This document shows, in pieces, positions 32,032-41,759 of a DNA stretch of 64,000 nucleotides (positions are counted from its first letter, which is position 1; the number at the start of each line of letters is the position of its first letter). A model generated the notes under the pieces. It did no database searches. It had not been told where the DNA came from and saw only the letters and a program-made list of their open reading frames with translations. The stretch spans positions 558,001 to 622,000 of the forward strand of contig CABIXN010000002.1 of NCBI GenBank assembly GCA_902362715.1, read 5' to 3'. Made by a program: the position numbers and the translations under genes. The DNA is from Lachnospiraceae bacterium (lineage in GTDB: Bacteria > Bacillota > Clostridia > Lachnospirales > Lachnospiraceae).

Positions 32032-34710
32032 ATGGCACACGACAGGGAATTTCAAAGGAAGCGCAAAGATACCCGGATGCCGGTGCGTGATTCCCACGGG
32101 GAGGATCAACCGGCAGCCAGGCAGACCGAACAGGATTTTGACCTGCGCAGGGCACGGGACACCCCTTCTTCTGTCAACGGCAAGACACACAGGCAGGACA
32201 TCCCTGTACAGACGGAATTTTCCCATCTGTCACCGGAAACACCGGCGTCCTTGCTGGAACAGGGCGAAGCGTATGCAAACGCTTTGGATGGTTTTTCGGA
32301 ACACTTTGAGACACCGGATGCTACCAGGACAGCGCCCCCGATACAGGACAACGTGCGAAGCAATTTCCGGCAGGAGGCTTCCAAGCGTTCTTTTGTAACA
32401 GAGGATGTGACAGACCATGATACCGGAAAATATGCTCCTTCTTCCGAAGGCTCAGCCCCACCGAACGGCACAGACAGATCCGGTCAGGAACACCGTTACC
32501 GAACACACCAGCATGGGAACAAATATCAGCAGCGTTTTCAGGAAGCGGCACAGGCGGAGGAACAGGCAGCGCAGAAGGAAAAGGGTATGGATAGCGAACC
32601 GCCGAAAACATCCAAGCTGGAATTTACTGCGGATGAACTACCGCCGGAGACAAAGGATAAAAAGCTCACCCATGCAAGACGGAAGGCGGAACGGACTGCA
32701 CAAAAAGCAGAGCAGGCGCAAAATCGTCTACCTGCCCGGAAGAAACTGCGCATGGAGACGGTTTCCGACCCGGAGACCGGAAAAGCCAAAAAACACTTAA
32801 AATTTGAAAAGGAGGTCAAATCCCAAAAGGTCCATGTAAAAGGACCTGTACCCCTGCGTCCGGTCAAGGCGGGCGCCAATACTGCCATTGGTTACGCTCA
32901 TAAAAAGATTTATGAGGCAGAGGATGAAAATGTGGGCATCAAGGCAGCCCACCGCTCTGAACTTGTGGGCGAGGCAGGGCTTCGCACGGCATATCACCGG
33001 CATAAAACTGCCCCCTACCGAAAGGCAGCGAAATTACAGCAAAAATCAGCAAAAGCAAACGCAAGACTTGCTTACCGGCAGGCTCTTAGCGACCACCCGG
33101 AGCTGAAGAAACATGCGATTGCCCGGATATGGCAGAAACAAAAACTGAAAAGGCAGTATGCCAAGGCTGCCCGTGAAGCCGGGAAACAGGCAAAAAATGC
33201 CGCAGTCGCAACAGAGAGGGTCAGCGTCGGTATTGTCCATGCGGTCAAACGGCACCCTGTAATCTGCCTTGTCCTCCTGCTTCTCCTTTTGGTAATTTTC
33301 CTGATCACATCCCTGTTTTCCACGTTCTCCAATATCGGGACCGGCGGTTTGGGAAGTCTGGCTGCTTCTACCTATCTTGCAGATGATCAGGACATCAACC
33401 AGGCGGAGCTTACCTATACCGAATGGGAAACGGATCTGCAAATGGAAATAGACCGGGTGGAATCAGACCGCCCCGGCTATGACGAATACCGGTATAACCT
33501 GGGCGCAATCGAGCATGACCCGTATGTGCTGATGGGGTATCTGACTTCTGCTTATCAGGGATTTACTTACGATGAAGTGGAAAGCGTGCTGCGGCAGCTT
33601 TTCCAGGAACAATATACCCTGTCCTTTTCAGAAGAAACCGAGATCCGTTACCGCACCGAAACTTCCGTTGATCCGGAAACCGGGGAAGAAACCCAGAAGG
33701 AAGTGCCTTATGAATGGCGCATCTTAAATGTCAAGCTCACAGTCACACCTCTAGAAAACCTGGTCGTTTCCCGGATGAACGCAGACCAGAAAGAGATCTG
33801 CGAGATCCTGCTGCAGACAAAAGGAAACCGCCAGTATGTCAAAAATGTCTTTGGCACCAACTGGCTCCCTTATGTGACCAGTTATTACGGCTACCGGGTA
33901 CATCCCATCAGTGGGGAAAAGAACTATCACACCGGTGTGGACATCGGGATGCCGGAGGGCACAGAGATCCTTGCCGGGCATGACGGAACGGTCACCCTTG
34001 CGGGAAATGCCGGCGGTTATGGCTTGTGTGTCGCTATTGAAGGCGAGGCATACGAAGGACATACCCTGACGACCAAATACGGGCACTGTTCCCAGATCCT
34101 TGTTTCTGCCGGGCAGGAGGTCAAAGCCGGGGATGTGATCGCAAAGGTCGGGAATACCGGAAATTCTACCGGGGCCCACCTGCACTTAGAAGTCCTGGTT
34201 GACGGCCAGTATTTGAATCCCCTGTATTTTGCCGGTACCGGCGATACCAGCGAACGGCACCTGCCGGAAGTTGGTTCAGGCGGCACAGGAAACTACTTCG
34301 ATTATGACATTCCACCGGAAGCCCTTGCGGATGAACAGTTTGCCGCAATGATGGCCGAGGCGGAAAAATATCTTGGCTATCCGTATGTATGGGGAGGCGC
34401 AAGCCCTTCCACTTCCTTTGACTGTTCCGGCTATGTGTCCTGGGTGATCAACAACTGCGGCGTTGGCTGGAATTTCGGAAGGCTGACCGCGGATGGTCTT
34501 TTAGGTGTATGTACGCCGGTATCAAGTGCGGATGCAAAACCGGGCGACCTGATCTTCTTCCAGGGGACCTACAACACCAGCGGCGCAAGCCATGTAGGGA
34601 TCTATGTGGGAAATGGAATGATGATCCACTGTGGAGACCCGATTTCTTATGCAAACATCAATACAAGCTACTGGCAGCAGCATTTTTATACATTTGGGCG
34701 TCTGCCTTAA
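32032..34710 (+). CDS. Bifunctional cell-wall hydrolase of the transfer apparatus (M23 peptidase + NlpC/P60)
   Basis: 892 residues from ATG 32032; the GTG nine bases upstream lies in the ribosome binding site. Residues 1-395 are a long, charged, disordered cytoplasmic region rich in Lys/Ala/Gln. One membrane helix follows (about 405-430). The extracellular part has a LytM/M23 domain (VHPISGEKNYHTGVDIG; GNSTGAHLHLEVLV gives the HxH zinc ligands) and a C-terminal NlpC/P60 domain with catalytic Cys798 in FDCSGYVSW and His in ASHVGIYVG. It opens peptidoglycan for the conjugation channel; VirB1-like role. Confidence 0.9.
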   Translation: MAHDREFQRKRKDTRMPVRDSHGEDQPAARQTEQDFDLRRARDTPSSVNGKTHRQDIPVQTEFSHLSPETPASLLEQGEAYANALDGFSEHFETPDATRTAPPIQDNVRSNFRQEASKRSFVTEDVTDHDTGKYAPSSEGSAPPNGTDRSGQEHRYRTHQHGNKYQQRFQEAAQAEEQAAQKEKGMDSEPPKTSKLEFTADELPPETKDKKLTHARRKAERTAQKAEQAQNRLPARKKLRMETVSDPETGKAKKHLKFEKEVKSQKVHVKGPVPLRPVKAGANTAIGYAHKKIYEAEDENVGIKAAHRSELVGEAGLRTAYHRHKTAPYRKAAKLQQKSAKANARLAYRQALSDHPELKKHAIARIWQKQKLKRQYAKAAREAGKQAKNAAVATERVSVGIVHAVKRHPVICLVLLLLLLVIFLITSLFSTFSNIGTGGLGSLAASTYLADDQDINQAELTYTEWETDLQMEIDRVESDRPGYDEYRYNLGAIEHDPYVLMGYLTSAYQGFTYDEVESVLRQLFQEQYTLSFSEETEIRYRTETSVDPETGEETQKEVPYEWRILNVKLTVTPLENLVVSRMNADQKEICEILLQTKGNRQYVKNVFGTNWLPYVTSYYGYRVHPISGEKNYHTGVDIGMPEGTEILAGHDGTVTLAGNAGGYGLCVAIEGEAYEGHTLTTKYGHCSQILVSAGQEVKAGDVIAKVGNTGNSTGAHLHLEVLVDGQYLNPLYFAGTGDTSERHLPEVGSGGTGNYFDYDIPPEALADEQFAAMMAEAEKYLGYPYVWGGASPSTSFDCSGYVSWVINNCGVGWNFGRLTADGLLGVCTPVSSADAKPGDLIFFQGTYNTSGASHVGIYVGNGMMIHCGDPISYANINTSYWQQHFYTFGRLP

Positions 34711-34728
34711 CAGATTGGAGGTAATAAA

Positions 34729-34974
34729 TTGAATCCTAAAATTGAAAAACTGGAAAAGGAAATTGAAAAGACCAAAACAAAGATTGCGGAAATGCAGGCA
34801 AAGCTCCATAAGCTGGAGGAACAGAAAACAGAGCTGGAAAATACCGATTATGTAGCGGTGGCGCGCAGTTTCAAACTGACGCCCCAGCAGCTTGCGGATT
34901 TTTTGAAATCACAGCAGGCAGCCCCTTCGGAAACTGTTTTACCGCAGGAGAAGGAGGATGTGCATGAGGCTTAA
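34729..34974 (+). CDS. DUF4315 family protein
   Basis: 81 residues, TTG 34729 after GGAGGTAATAA. A strongly helical, coiled-coil N-terminus (MNPKIEKLEKEIEKTKTKIA, then EMQAKLHKLEEQKTELEN) and the helix VARSFKLTPQQLADFLKSQQ are typical of DUF4315, a small protein constant in Tn1549-like transfer modules. Role unknown. Overlaps the next gene by 11 bases. Confidence 0.85.
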   Translation: MNPKIEKLEKEIEKTKTKIAEMQAKLHKLEEQKTELENTDYVAVARSFKLTPQQLADFLKSQQAAPSETVLPQEKEDVHEA

Positions 34975-36076
34975 AAAACTTTCCCTGCTGCTGGCGCTTA
35001 CGCTTCTTGTAAGTGTCAGCGCATTACCTGTAACGGCTCATGCCGGCGGTTCCAAAGACACCACACCGCCAACGCTGACTGCTTCCATGGAGGGCGATGC
35101 CCTGAAAATAGAAAGCAGTGACGATCTATCCGGCGTGGAGGCGGTCTTTGTTGATGAAAACCGTATCAACTCCCTCACCGACGGGAAAGCGTCGGTCGCA
35201 CTGAAAGATTATGCCGGAACAGAAAAACAGGTAAGCATATACGCAAAAGATTATGCCGGCAACCGTTCTGATGTGGTAAAGCTGGATAATCCGTATTACA
35301 AAGAACCGGCTCCTGAAAAGAAACCTGCTACGGCAGCACCCCAGAGTCCGTCCGGTACACAGACAAAACCGCCTAAGGAAGAAAAACCTTCCGGCTCAAA
35401 CGCTGCAACCCCCTCCGGCGGCGGAAATTCTTCCGGTTCAGATAACAGTACCGGACAGCAGGAAAATACTTCTGCGATCCCGGAAGGTGCATTTACCCCG
35501 GAAGGCACCGGAACGGTACAGGACAACATCAGCGGTACGGATGGGGAAAAGCAGTTTTACACCATCACTACGGACGCGGGCAATGTCTTTTATCTGGTGA
35601 TCGACGGGAAACGGGAAGATAACAATGTCTACTTCTTAAACGGCGTCACAGAGTCCGACCTGATGGCGCTTGCAGAAAAGAACAATGGCAGCATGAGCAT
35701 GATTCCCCAGGAAGAAAGCTGCAACTGCACAGAAAAATGTGAGGCAGGAAAGGTTAATACTGGCTGTCCGGTCTGCAAAAATGACTTAAATGGCTGCAAA
35801 GGAAAAGAAAAGCCGGCGGAAACTGAAAAACCGGCAGAACCGGAAAAGCCGAAGAAAGAAACCGGCAGCGTCGGCACGATCCTGTTTATCCTTGCTGCCT
35901 TACTTGCGGTCGGCGGGATCGGTTACTATGTAAAAATCGTGCGTCCGAAACAGCAGGCCGAGGACGATGCGGAATTTGAGGATGACGGTTATGGCGAAGG
36001 CTTTGACCCGGATGAGGCATACGGGGAACCGGAATATCTTTCCGAGGATGATTTTGACGACAAGGACAGCAAATAA
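34964..36076 (+). CDS. DUF4366 secreted/membrane protein of the transfer module
   Basis: 370 residues from ATG 34964, six bases after AAGGAGG; the ATG at 34958 touches the site. Signal peptide (LSLLLALTLLVSVSALPVTA/HA), a beta-rich domain (TPPTLTASMEGDALKIESSD; a second half with QFYTITTDAGNVFYLVIDGK is the DUF4366 core), a long Pro/Ser/Gly linker, a cysteine cluster (CNCTEKCEAGKVNTGCPVCK), a C-terminal membrane helix and an acidic tail. Probably an extracytoplasmic part of the secretion complex. Confidence 0.85.
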   Translation: MRLKKLSLLLALTLLVSVSALPVTAHAGGSKDTTPPTLTASMEGDALKIESSDDLSGVEAVFVDENRINSLTDGKASVALKDYAGTEKQVSIYAKDYAGNRSDVVKLDNPYYKEPAPEKKPATAAPQSPSGTQTKPPKEEKPSGSNAATPSGGGNSSGSDNSTGQQENTSAIPEGAFTPEGTGTVQDNISGTDGEKQFYTITTDAGNVFYLVIDGKREDNNVYFLNGVTESDLMALAEKNNGSMSMIPQEESCNCTEKCEAGKVNTGCPVCKNDLNGCKGKEKPAETEKPAEPEKPKKETGSVGTILFILAALLAVGGIGYYVKIVRPKQQAEDDAEFEDDGYGEGFDPDEAYGEPEYLSEDDFDDKDSK

Positions 36077-36115
36077 GGCTGTCCTTTTAGATTTTATGAA
36101 AGTGAGGATTTTTTC

Positions 36116-39100
36116 ATGGAACATATCATAACCAGACGCCGCGGCTTTCGCAAGCTGTTGGCGTTTTTGCTTTGTATGGCAAGCATTTTGGGGCTTCTTC
36201 CGGCTCAGGCTTTTGCCATGTCTGTCGGACAGACGGCAAGCTCCTGGCTGGGCGACCAGTATGTGGGCTCTGATGGGAACCACTACCGTGCCCCGGCGCC
36301 TTACACCTATCTTGCCTACCATGCAGACGGAACCATCGATGTACACACCAGTTCCGGGGGCAATGCTTACCGGCACTATATGCTGACGGATTCTGACGGG
36401 ATCAGCCACCAGGTTTACTGTGTGGAGAGCGGGATTCCTTACCATACTTCGGAAAATACCTATGTTTCGGAAAGCGGGACCAACAGCCAATACCTGAACC
36501 TGCTTCCTGCCGAGGCAAGGAGGGGGATCACCCTGACTGCGATCTATGGCTGGAAACCCGGTGCGGCGCTCCCTGTTTCCGGAATCAACGAGGATGACTA
36601 TAAGATGGCAACCCAGATCATCCTTTGGGAATACCAGCAGCAGCTTAGAAGCGATCCGTACAACCGCCACGGAAACGGCCACGCAGATGGTGACCAGTAT
36701 TTCAGCGTGATCGCCGGACGACCGGCTGAAAAAGCCTATGACTGGATTCTGGCACAGGTCGCTTCCCATTCCACAGTCCCTTCCTTTACTTCTTCTAAGA
36801 AAAGCGAAGCACCGGAACTGGAACTGAAATGGGATGTAGAAAAAAAGGTCTATACCCTGACGGTCACAGATACCAACAACTTGAAGATCGACCTGGAGGC
36901 TTTGAAAGGCAGCGGCGTTTCTGTGACAAGAAACGGAAATGAATACACCTTTACCAGCAGGCAGATGATGATGGATCCGGTGCTGTTTGAATTCCGAAAG
37001 AATATCCCGGTGGCAAATGACATGCTGATCTGGGGCAGACCAGGCTACCAGACCATGATGACCGGCGCCAGCGATCCGGTTTCCTTCTTTGTAAAGATCA
37101 AAACGGAAACTTACGGTACTGCAAAACTTGTCAAGACCAGTGAGGACGGCATTGTTTCCGGTATCACCTTCCATATTTCCGGTACGGACATTTTGGGAAA
37201 TGAAGTCAATGAGGAAGTCACGACCGGAGAAAACGGCCAGATTGAAAAGAAGCTCCTGCCGGGAACCTATCTGGTAAAAGAGCTGCCGGTGGACCGCTAT
37301 GTGACCCCTTCCGCACAGTACGTGACCATTGAAAGCGGGCAAACTTCTTCGGTACATTTCAGCAATATCCTGAAGAAGTTCCGCGTCCATGTGGTAAAGA
37401 GCGACGCTGATACCGGAAATGCCCAGGGGGACGCCACGCTTGCAGGGGCGACCTATGGGATCTTCCGTGATGGCGAACTGATCGACACTTATACTACCGG
37501 GCCGGATGGCAGCTTTATGACTCGCTATTATGTGTGCGGGGATAGCTGGACGATCCGGGAGATCGAACCGAGCACCGGGTATCTTCTGAATGAAACCGTT
37601 TATGAAGTGGGTGCATCCCCTTCCCTGTATGAAGTGGAACTCAATACCACAGAAAATCAGGTGACGGAAACGGTTATTTACGGAAATATCCAGCTTGTCA
37701 AGCACACCGATGACCTGGACCCGGATGTGCCTGAGGGCGAAAATACCGACGATCCCAATGCCGGTATCATCGAACGCCCGGAAGCAGGCGCAGTCTTTGA
37801 AATTTACTTAAAGGCAGCCGGAAGCTATGACGCGGCAAAGGAAAGTGAACGCGACCTTCTTACCACGGATGCGGATGGTTTTGCTTCCAGTAAACCGCTT
37901 CCGTATGGGCATTATACGGTCCATCAAATCGCAGGCGAGGAAGGCAAAGCCTTTGTCCCGGACTTTACGGTATTCATTTCCTCTGACGGAAAGACTTACA
38001 GCTATATCCTGAACAACCGCACCATCACAGCCCGTCTGAAAGTTGAAAAATGTGACGCAGAGACCGGAAAGATTATCCCTGTGACCGGAACCGGTTTTCA
38101 GATCAAGGATCTTTCCACCGGGGAATTTATCACCCAGACCGTCTACTATCCGAACCCGGAAACACTGGATACCTTCTATGTTTCTGACGAGGGCTGGCTG
38201 ATGCTGCCGGAGCCTTTGGCCGCCGGGGATTATGAACTTTATGAGGTAGCTGCTCCTTACGGCTATGTGCTTTCCGACCAGCCGGTACCGTTTACCATTG
38301 ACGGCAGCGAGGCGGTTGTGACGGTCACGCAGTACAATATGCCGCAGAAAGGCCAGCTTACCATCACAAAGACCGGAGAAGTATTTGCTTCTGTCCAGGA
38401 AAACGACGGACTGTACCAACCGGTATATGAGGTTGCCGGACTTCCCGGAGCGGTCTATGATGTGATCGCAGATGAAGATATTTATACCGGTGACGGTACC
38501 TTGCGGGCAGCAAAAGATACGGTTGTGGAAACACTTACGACCGGCGAGGACGGTTCAGCAAAAAGCGGGCCCCTTTATCTCGGCCGTTACCGGCTGGAGG
38601 AACGTCAGGCTCCTTCCGGCTGTGTGCTGAATCCTCAACCGGAATATGTGGAACTGACCTATGCGGGTGAGACCGTAGAGGTTACACAGACAGCGGCCGG
38701 TCTTTATGACGAACGCCAGAAAGTGGATGTCACACTTTTCAAGGCAATGGAGACCGATGACCTGTTCGGTCTTGGCATGAACGAGGAATATAAGGATATT
38801 TCCTTTGGACTTTATGCTTCCGCAGACCTGACGGCGACAGATGGCAGCGTGATCCCGGCAGGTGGACTTCTGGAAGTGGTCTCTGTTTCGTCTGTGGAAT
38901 CCGGCGGTTACAGCGCTTCCTTCGCTTCCGACCTGCCTTTTGGCAGCTATTATGTCAAGGAACGCACAACCAACGGCGCCTATATCCTTTCGGATCAGGA
39001 ATATCCGGTTGTCTTTGAGTATGCTGGTCAGGAAACCGCCCTGGTACAGATCCTTGTCAATGAAGGCGAGGCTGTTTCCAATGAACTTCTCCGTGGGCGT

Positions 39101-41026
39101 GTAGACGGTGTAAAAGTCGGGGAAAACCCGGAAGGCGGCGAGGATGTCACGCTTGCCGGTGCGCTCATGGGTCTGTTTAGACCTGATACCGAAGAATTTA
39201 CTGAAGAAAATGCGCTGCTTACTGCTATTACCGGAAAAGACGGCAGTTTTTCCTTTGAGAACATTCCTTACGGACACTGGATCGTCAAGGAGATCTCTGC
39301 CCCTGACCTTTATACGGTAAGCCCGCAGCAGCACCATGTATATATCGGTGCAGACGGACAGCATATCGAGATCCGTGTGGAAAACACCCTGATCCGCGGC
39401 AGTGTTCAGGTAACCAAAACCGAAGCTGTGGAGGAACCTTCCCCTGTGGAAAAGGAGGATAAGAAAGACAAGAATTCTTTCCTGCGCTTCCTGTCCGGTG
39501 CAGTGTTTGACCTGTATGCGGATTCCAACGCCAACCAGGAATATGATCCTGACGATCAAAAGATCGGTACGCTGAAAGAAACCGATGCAGGCTATCATAC
39601 GGCGGAAAACCTTCTGGCTGGCGGCTACTTTATCAAAGAAAGCAAAGCGCCGGAGGGCTATCAGCCTGACTCAAACGCTTACTATTTTTCCATCACAGAA
39701 GATGGACAGGTCGCAGTTGTGGAAAATGGAGAAGCCGGGCACGGATTTACCAATGAGGCTTACCGCGGCAACTTAAAGATCACAAAGGATTCCAGCGACG
39801 GGCGCAAAGATGGTTTTGCCATCGAGGTTAAGAGTGCGGACGGCTCCTACTGCGAGACATTCACCACTCCAAAATCCGGCGTGATTGAAGTTAAGGGCCT
39901 TCGTGTCGGTATTTATACCGTAACAGAAGTTGCAAACCGGGCAAGCAAGGATTACATCATTCCTGATGCCGCTACGGTGGAGATCAAGGCAGATCAGACA
40001 TCTACGGTCCAGTTCTTTAATGAAAAACCGGAAAAGCCGGATAACCCAAAGAACCCGGAAAAGCCTTCTGTTCCCTCCAATCCTTCCACCCCTCAAAAGC
40101 CGGTACCGCAGACCGGGGATGATCCGTATATTTTCCTGTATGGCGGACTGCTGGCAGCCGCACTGATCGGCGGCAGCGTATTTGCTGTGTATTATTTCAA
40201 AAAGGGAAAATACAGCAGGACTTCCCTGAAAAGAACGGCTGTCGGGGTTTCTGTCCTTTCACTCTGCGTTCTGGTGGCTCTTGGCAGCGGTTTTTTGGTG
40301 TTCCGTGACTTGAACCAGTATGCTGAGAGTAAAGATGCCTATCGAGATCTTGCCGGATATGTGGAAGTACCGGAGCAGACAGCTTCCCCGGAGTCGGCAC
40401 CCGATCCGACAGAACCAAAACGGGACGATACCGATATTGTCCTGCCTTCGGTAGACTTTGAAACGCTCCGTGAAAATGGACCGGACATCATCGGATGGCT
40501 TTCCCTTCCTGATACGGTGCTCAATTATCCGGTAACGCAGACCGACAACAACGAATATTACCTGAACCATCTTTATGACGGAACCTATAACAAGGTTGGC
40601 TGCCTGTTTGCCGATTATGAAAACCGGGCAGATTTTTCAGACCGCAATACGATCATTTATGGTCATAATATGCGGGATGGTTCCATGTTTGCGCTGCTGA
40701 ACCGGTACGATGAACAAAGTTACTTTGATGCTCACAGGCAGATGTATCTCGTTACTCCGAAGGGTGGTTATGTCATGGAGATCTTTGCGGCTTTTGCAGC
40801 AAAGCCGGAAGAATCCGGCAGTGAAACTTCTCCCTGGCAGCTTTCCTGGAAGGATGACGGTGCTTATACTACCTGGCTTACAGCTATGAAGGAACGTTCT
40901 GCGGTGGAAAGTGATGTGACTGTGACCTGCAGCGATAAGGTACTGACCCTTTCTACCTGTACGCCGGGCGGCACAGGACGCTTCCTTGTCATGGGAAAAC
41001 TCGTGAAAGTAGATAACGAAATATAG
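36116..41026 (+). CDS. Thioester/SpaA-repeat surface adhesin fused to a class B sortase
   Basis: One 1636-residue frame. Signal peptide (1-34). Thioester domain: Cys102 in VYCVESG and Gln167 in ATQIILWEY are placed to form the internal thioester seen in covalent host-binding adhesins. About nine SpaA/CnaB-like repeats follow, marked by openings such as KLVKTSEDG, LKVEKCDAETG and LKITKDSSDG. Sorting signal VPQTG is at 1330-1334, with a membrane helix and KKGK. The frame then continues through a second membrane helix (about 1371-1397) into a complete sortase: His1517 (IIYGHNMRDG), Cys1615 (TLSTCTPGG), Arg1622. Tn1549-like relatives usually encode a separate sortase. Topology puts both halves outside the cell. 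Confidence 0.88.
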   Translation: MEHIITRRRGFRKLLAFLLCMASILGLLPAQAFAMSVGQTASSWLGDQYVGSDGNHYRAPAPYTYLAYHADGTIDVHTSSGGNAYRHYMLTDSDGISHQVYCVESGIPYHTSENTYVSESGTNSQYLNLLPAEARRGITLTAIYGWKPGAALPVSGINEDDYKMATQIILWEYQQQLRSDPYNRHGNGHADGDQYFSVIAGRPAEKAYDWILAQVASHSTVPSFTSSKKSEAPELELKWDVEKKVYTLTVTDTNNLKIDLEALKGSGVSVTRNGNEYTFTSRQMMMDPVLFEFRKNIPVANDMLIWGRPGYQTMMTGASDPVSFFVKIKTETYGTAKLVKTSEDGIVSGITFHISGTDILGNEVNEEVTTGENGQIEKKLLPGTYLVKELPVDRYVTPSAQYVTIESGQTSSVHFSNILKKFRVHVVKSDADTGNAQGDATLAGATYGIFRDGELIDTYTTGPDGSFMTRYYVCGDSWTIREIEPSTGYLLNETVYEVGASPSLYEVELNTTENQVTETVIYGNIQLVKHTDDLDPDVPEGENTDDPNAGIIERPEAGAVFEIYLKAAGSYDAAKESERDLLTTDADGFASSKPLPYGHYTVHQIAGEEGKAFVPDFTVFISSDGKTYSYILNNRTITARLKVEKCDAETGKIIPVTGTGFQIKDLSTGEFITQTVYYPNPETLDTFYVSDEGWLMLPEPLAAGDYELYEVAAPYGYVLSDQPVPFTIDGSEAVVTVTQYNMPQKGQLTITKTGEVFASVQENDGLYQPVYEVAGLPGAVYDVIADEDIYTGDGTLRAAKDTVVETLTTGEDGSAKSGPLYLGRYRLEERQAPSGCVLNPQPEYVELTYAGETVEVTQTAAGLYDERQKVDVTLFKAMETDDLFGLGMNEEYKDISFGLYASADLTATDGSVIPAGGLLEVVSVSSVESGGYSASFASDLPFGSYYVKERTTNGAYILSDQEYPVVFEYAGQETALVQILVNEGEAVSNELLRGRVDGVKVGENPEGGEDVTLAGALMGLFRPDTEEFTEENALLTAITGKDGSFSFENIPYGHWIVKEISAPDLYTVSPQQHHVYIGADGQHIEIRVENTLIRGSVQVTKTEAVEEPSPVEKEDKKDKNSFLRFLSGAVFDLYADSNANQEYDPDDQKIGTLKETDAGYHTAENLLAGGYFIKESKAPEGYQPDSNAYYFSITEDGQVAVVENGEAGHGFTNEAYRGNLKITKDSSDGRKDGFAIEVKSADGSYCETFTTPKSGVIEVKGLRVGIYTVTEVANRASKDYIIPDAATVEIKADQTSTVQFFNEKPEKPDNPKNPEKPSVPSNPSTPQKPVPQTGDDPYIFLYGGLLAAALIGGSVFAVYYFKKGKYSRTSLKRTAVGVSVLSLCVLVALGSGFLVFRDLNQYAESKDAYRDLAGYVEVPEQTASPESAPDPTEPKRDDTDIVLPSVDFETLRENGPDIIGWLSLPDTVLNYPVTQTDNNEYYLNHLYDGTYNKVGCLFADYENRADFSDRNTIIYGHNMRDGSMFALLNRYDEQSYFDAHRQMYLVTPKGGYVMEIFAAFAAKPEESGSETSPWQLSWKDDGAYTTWLTAMKERSAVESDVTVTCSDKVLTLSTCTPGGTGRFLVMGKLVKVDNEI

Positions 41027-41035
41027 ATTTTAGAC

Positions 41036-41061
41036 GGTGCGGGGGCAAAAGCTCCCGCACC
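41036..41061 (+). other. GC-rich hairpin after the adhesin-sortase gene
   Basis: GGTGCGGGGGC (41036-41046) pairs with GCTCCCGCACC (41051-41061) around AAAA, with one G-T pair. No T run follows, so it may stabilise the mRNA end or act as a weak terminator. Confidence 0.5.
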
Positions 41062-41088
41062 TGCTGTTTACAAGGAGGATTTTATTTT

Positions 41089-41571
41089 ATGGTAAATACC
41101 ATTATTTCCATTCCCGGCTATGTCCATCTTTACCGCTCACTTTTGCGGTTTTACGACATGCCGGAAAATGAAGTCCGGGAAATGCTCTATCTTCTGAATA
41201 CGGCAAACCTGGACTGCTACGAGTATTATCACCCGGACCGCAGTGTGATCCAGAGCGGACCGGTCGCTTTTTGCGGATGGCTGGAAACGAAAGACTGCCG
41301 CCCTTACCGCACAGAGGTACAGCTTTACAAGTCGCTGCTGTTTTTGAAGCGCAGCATTGACCGTGACCTGATCGTATCAGCTCAGAGGGAGGCTCTGCAA
41401 ACCCTGCGCTGTATCATCTCCAATCTGGAATACCGCTTTTATAAAGCCTATGGCATGGAGATCGAGGACAAACGCACGGTCTATGGGGAATGTACCTACC
41501 GTCTGGTTCCAAGGGAGGACGAACCCAGCGTGTGCCTGATGCACGACTGGATCTACCTGCCGAGTGCTTAA
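41089..41571 (+). CDS. Conserved ICE protein of unknown function
   Basis: 160 residues, ATG 41089 after AAGGAGGAT. Soluble, helical, rich in Tyr and Arg (VHLYRSLLRFYDMPENEVRE; LQTLRCIISNLEYRFYKAYG). Not recognised. Its stop lies three bases before the first AbiE operator repeat, so it ends the transfer module here. Confidence 0.6.
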   Translation: MVNTIISIPGYVHLYRSLLRFYDMPENEVREMLYLLNTANLDCYEYYHPDRSVIQSGPVAFCGWLETKDCRPYRTEVQLYKSLLFLKRSIDRDLIVSAQREALQTLRCIISNLEYRFYKAYGMEIEDKRTVYGECTYRLVPREDEPSVCLMHDWIYLPSA

Positions 41572-41574
41572 AAT

Positions 41575-41602
41575 GTCCCGAATAATACACAATATTCGGG
41601 AC
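41575..41602. promoter_or_regulatory. Inverted repeat IR1, putative AbiEi operator
   Basis: A 28-base palindrome with perfect 10-bp arms GTCCCGAATA/TATTCGGGAC and an 8-base centre. It matches IR2 (41715-41742) at 26 of 28 positions. AbiEi-type antitoxins are known to bind inverted repeats upstream of their own operon. Confidence 0.75.
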
Positions 41603-41704
41603 AAAATAAGAATACGATAGTTCCCATCTCCTGATATAAAATTTGAAACTGATGTATAAATTCTGTTCTATGTGGAATACTATTGCTAAAACTCTTGAAG
41701 CCTA

Positions 41705-41733
41705 TTGAAAATTTGTCCCGAATAATATATAAT
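41705..41733 (+). promoter_or_regulatory. Promoter of the abiE operon
   Basis: TTGAAA (41705-41710) and TATAAT (41728-41733) with a 17-base spacer. The -10 box is the centre of IR2, so anything bound to IR2 would block RNA polymerase. Confidence 0.8.
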
Positions 41734-41742
41734 ATTCGGGAC
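41715..41742. promoter_or_regulatory. Inverted repeat IR2, putative AbiEi operator overlapping the promoter
   Basis: Second copy of the 28-base palindrome (10-bp arms GTCCCGAATA/TATTCGGGAC). It covers the -10 box and the predicted transcription start and ends four bases before the AAGGAGG site of the antitoxin gene. Confidence 0.8.
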
Positions 41743-41759
41743 AAAAGGAGGTGAGCAAT

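Noticed and set aside
35900-37705. Long minus-strand open frame (about 600 codons) opposite the DUF4366 and adhesin genes
   Set aside because: It lies antisense to two convincing genes, has no ribosome binding site or family resemblance, and its composition is that of a shadow of GC-rich codons.
36600-40100. Repeated SpaA modules as DNA repeats or a CRISPR-like array
   Set aside because: The repetition is at protein-domain level; DNA copies are strongly diverged and not regularly spaced with unique spacers.
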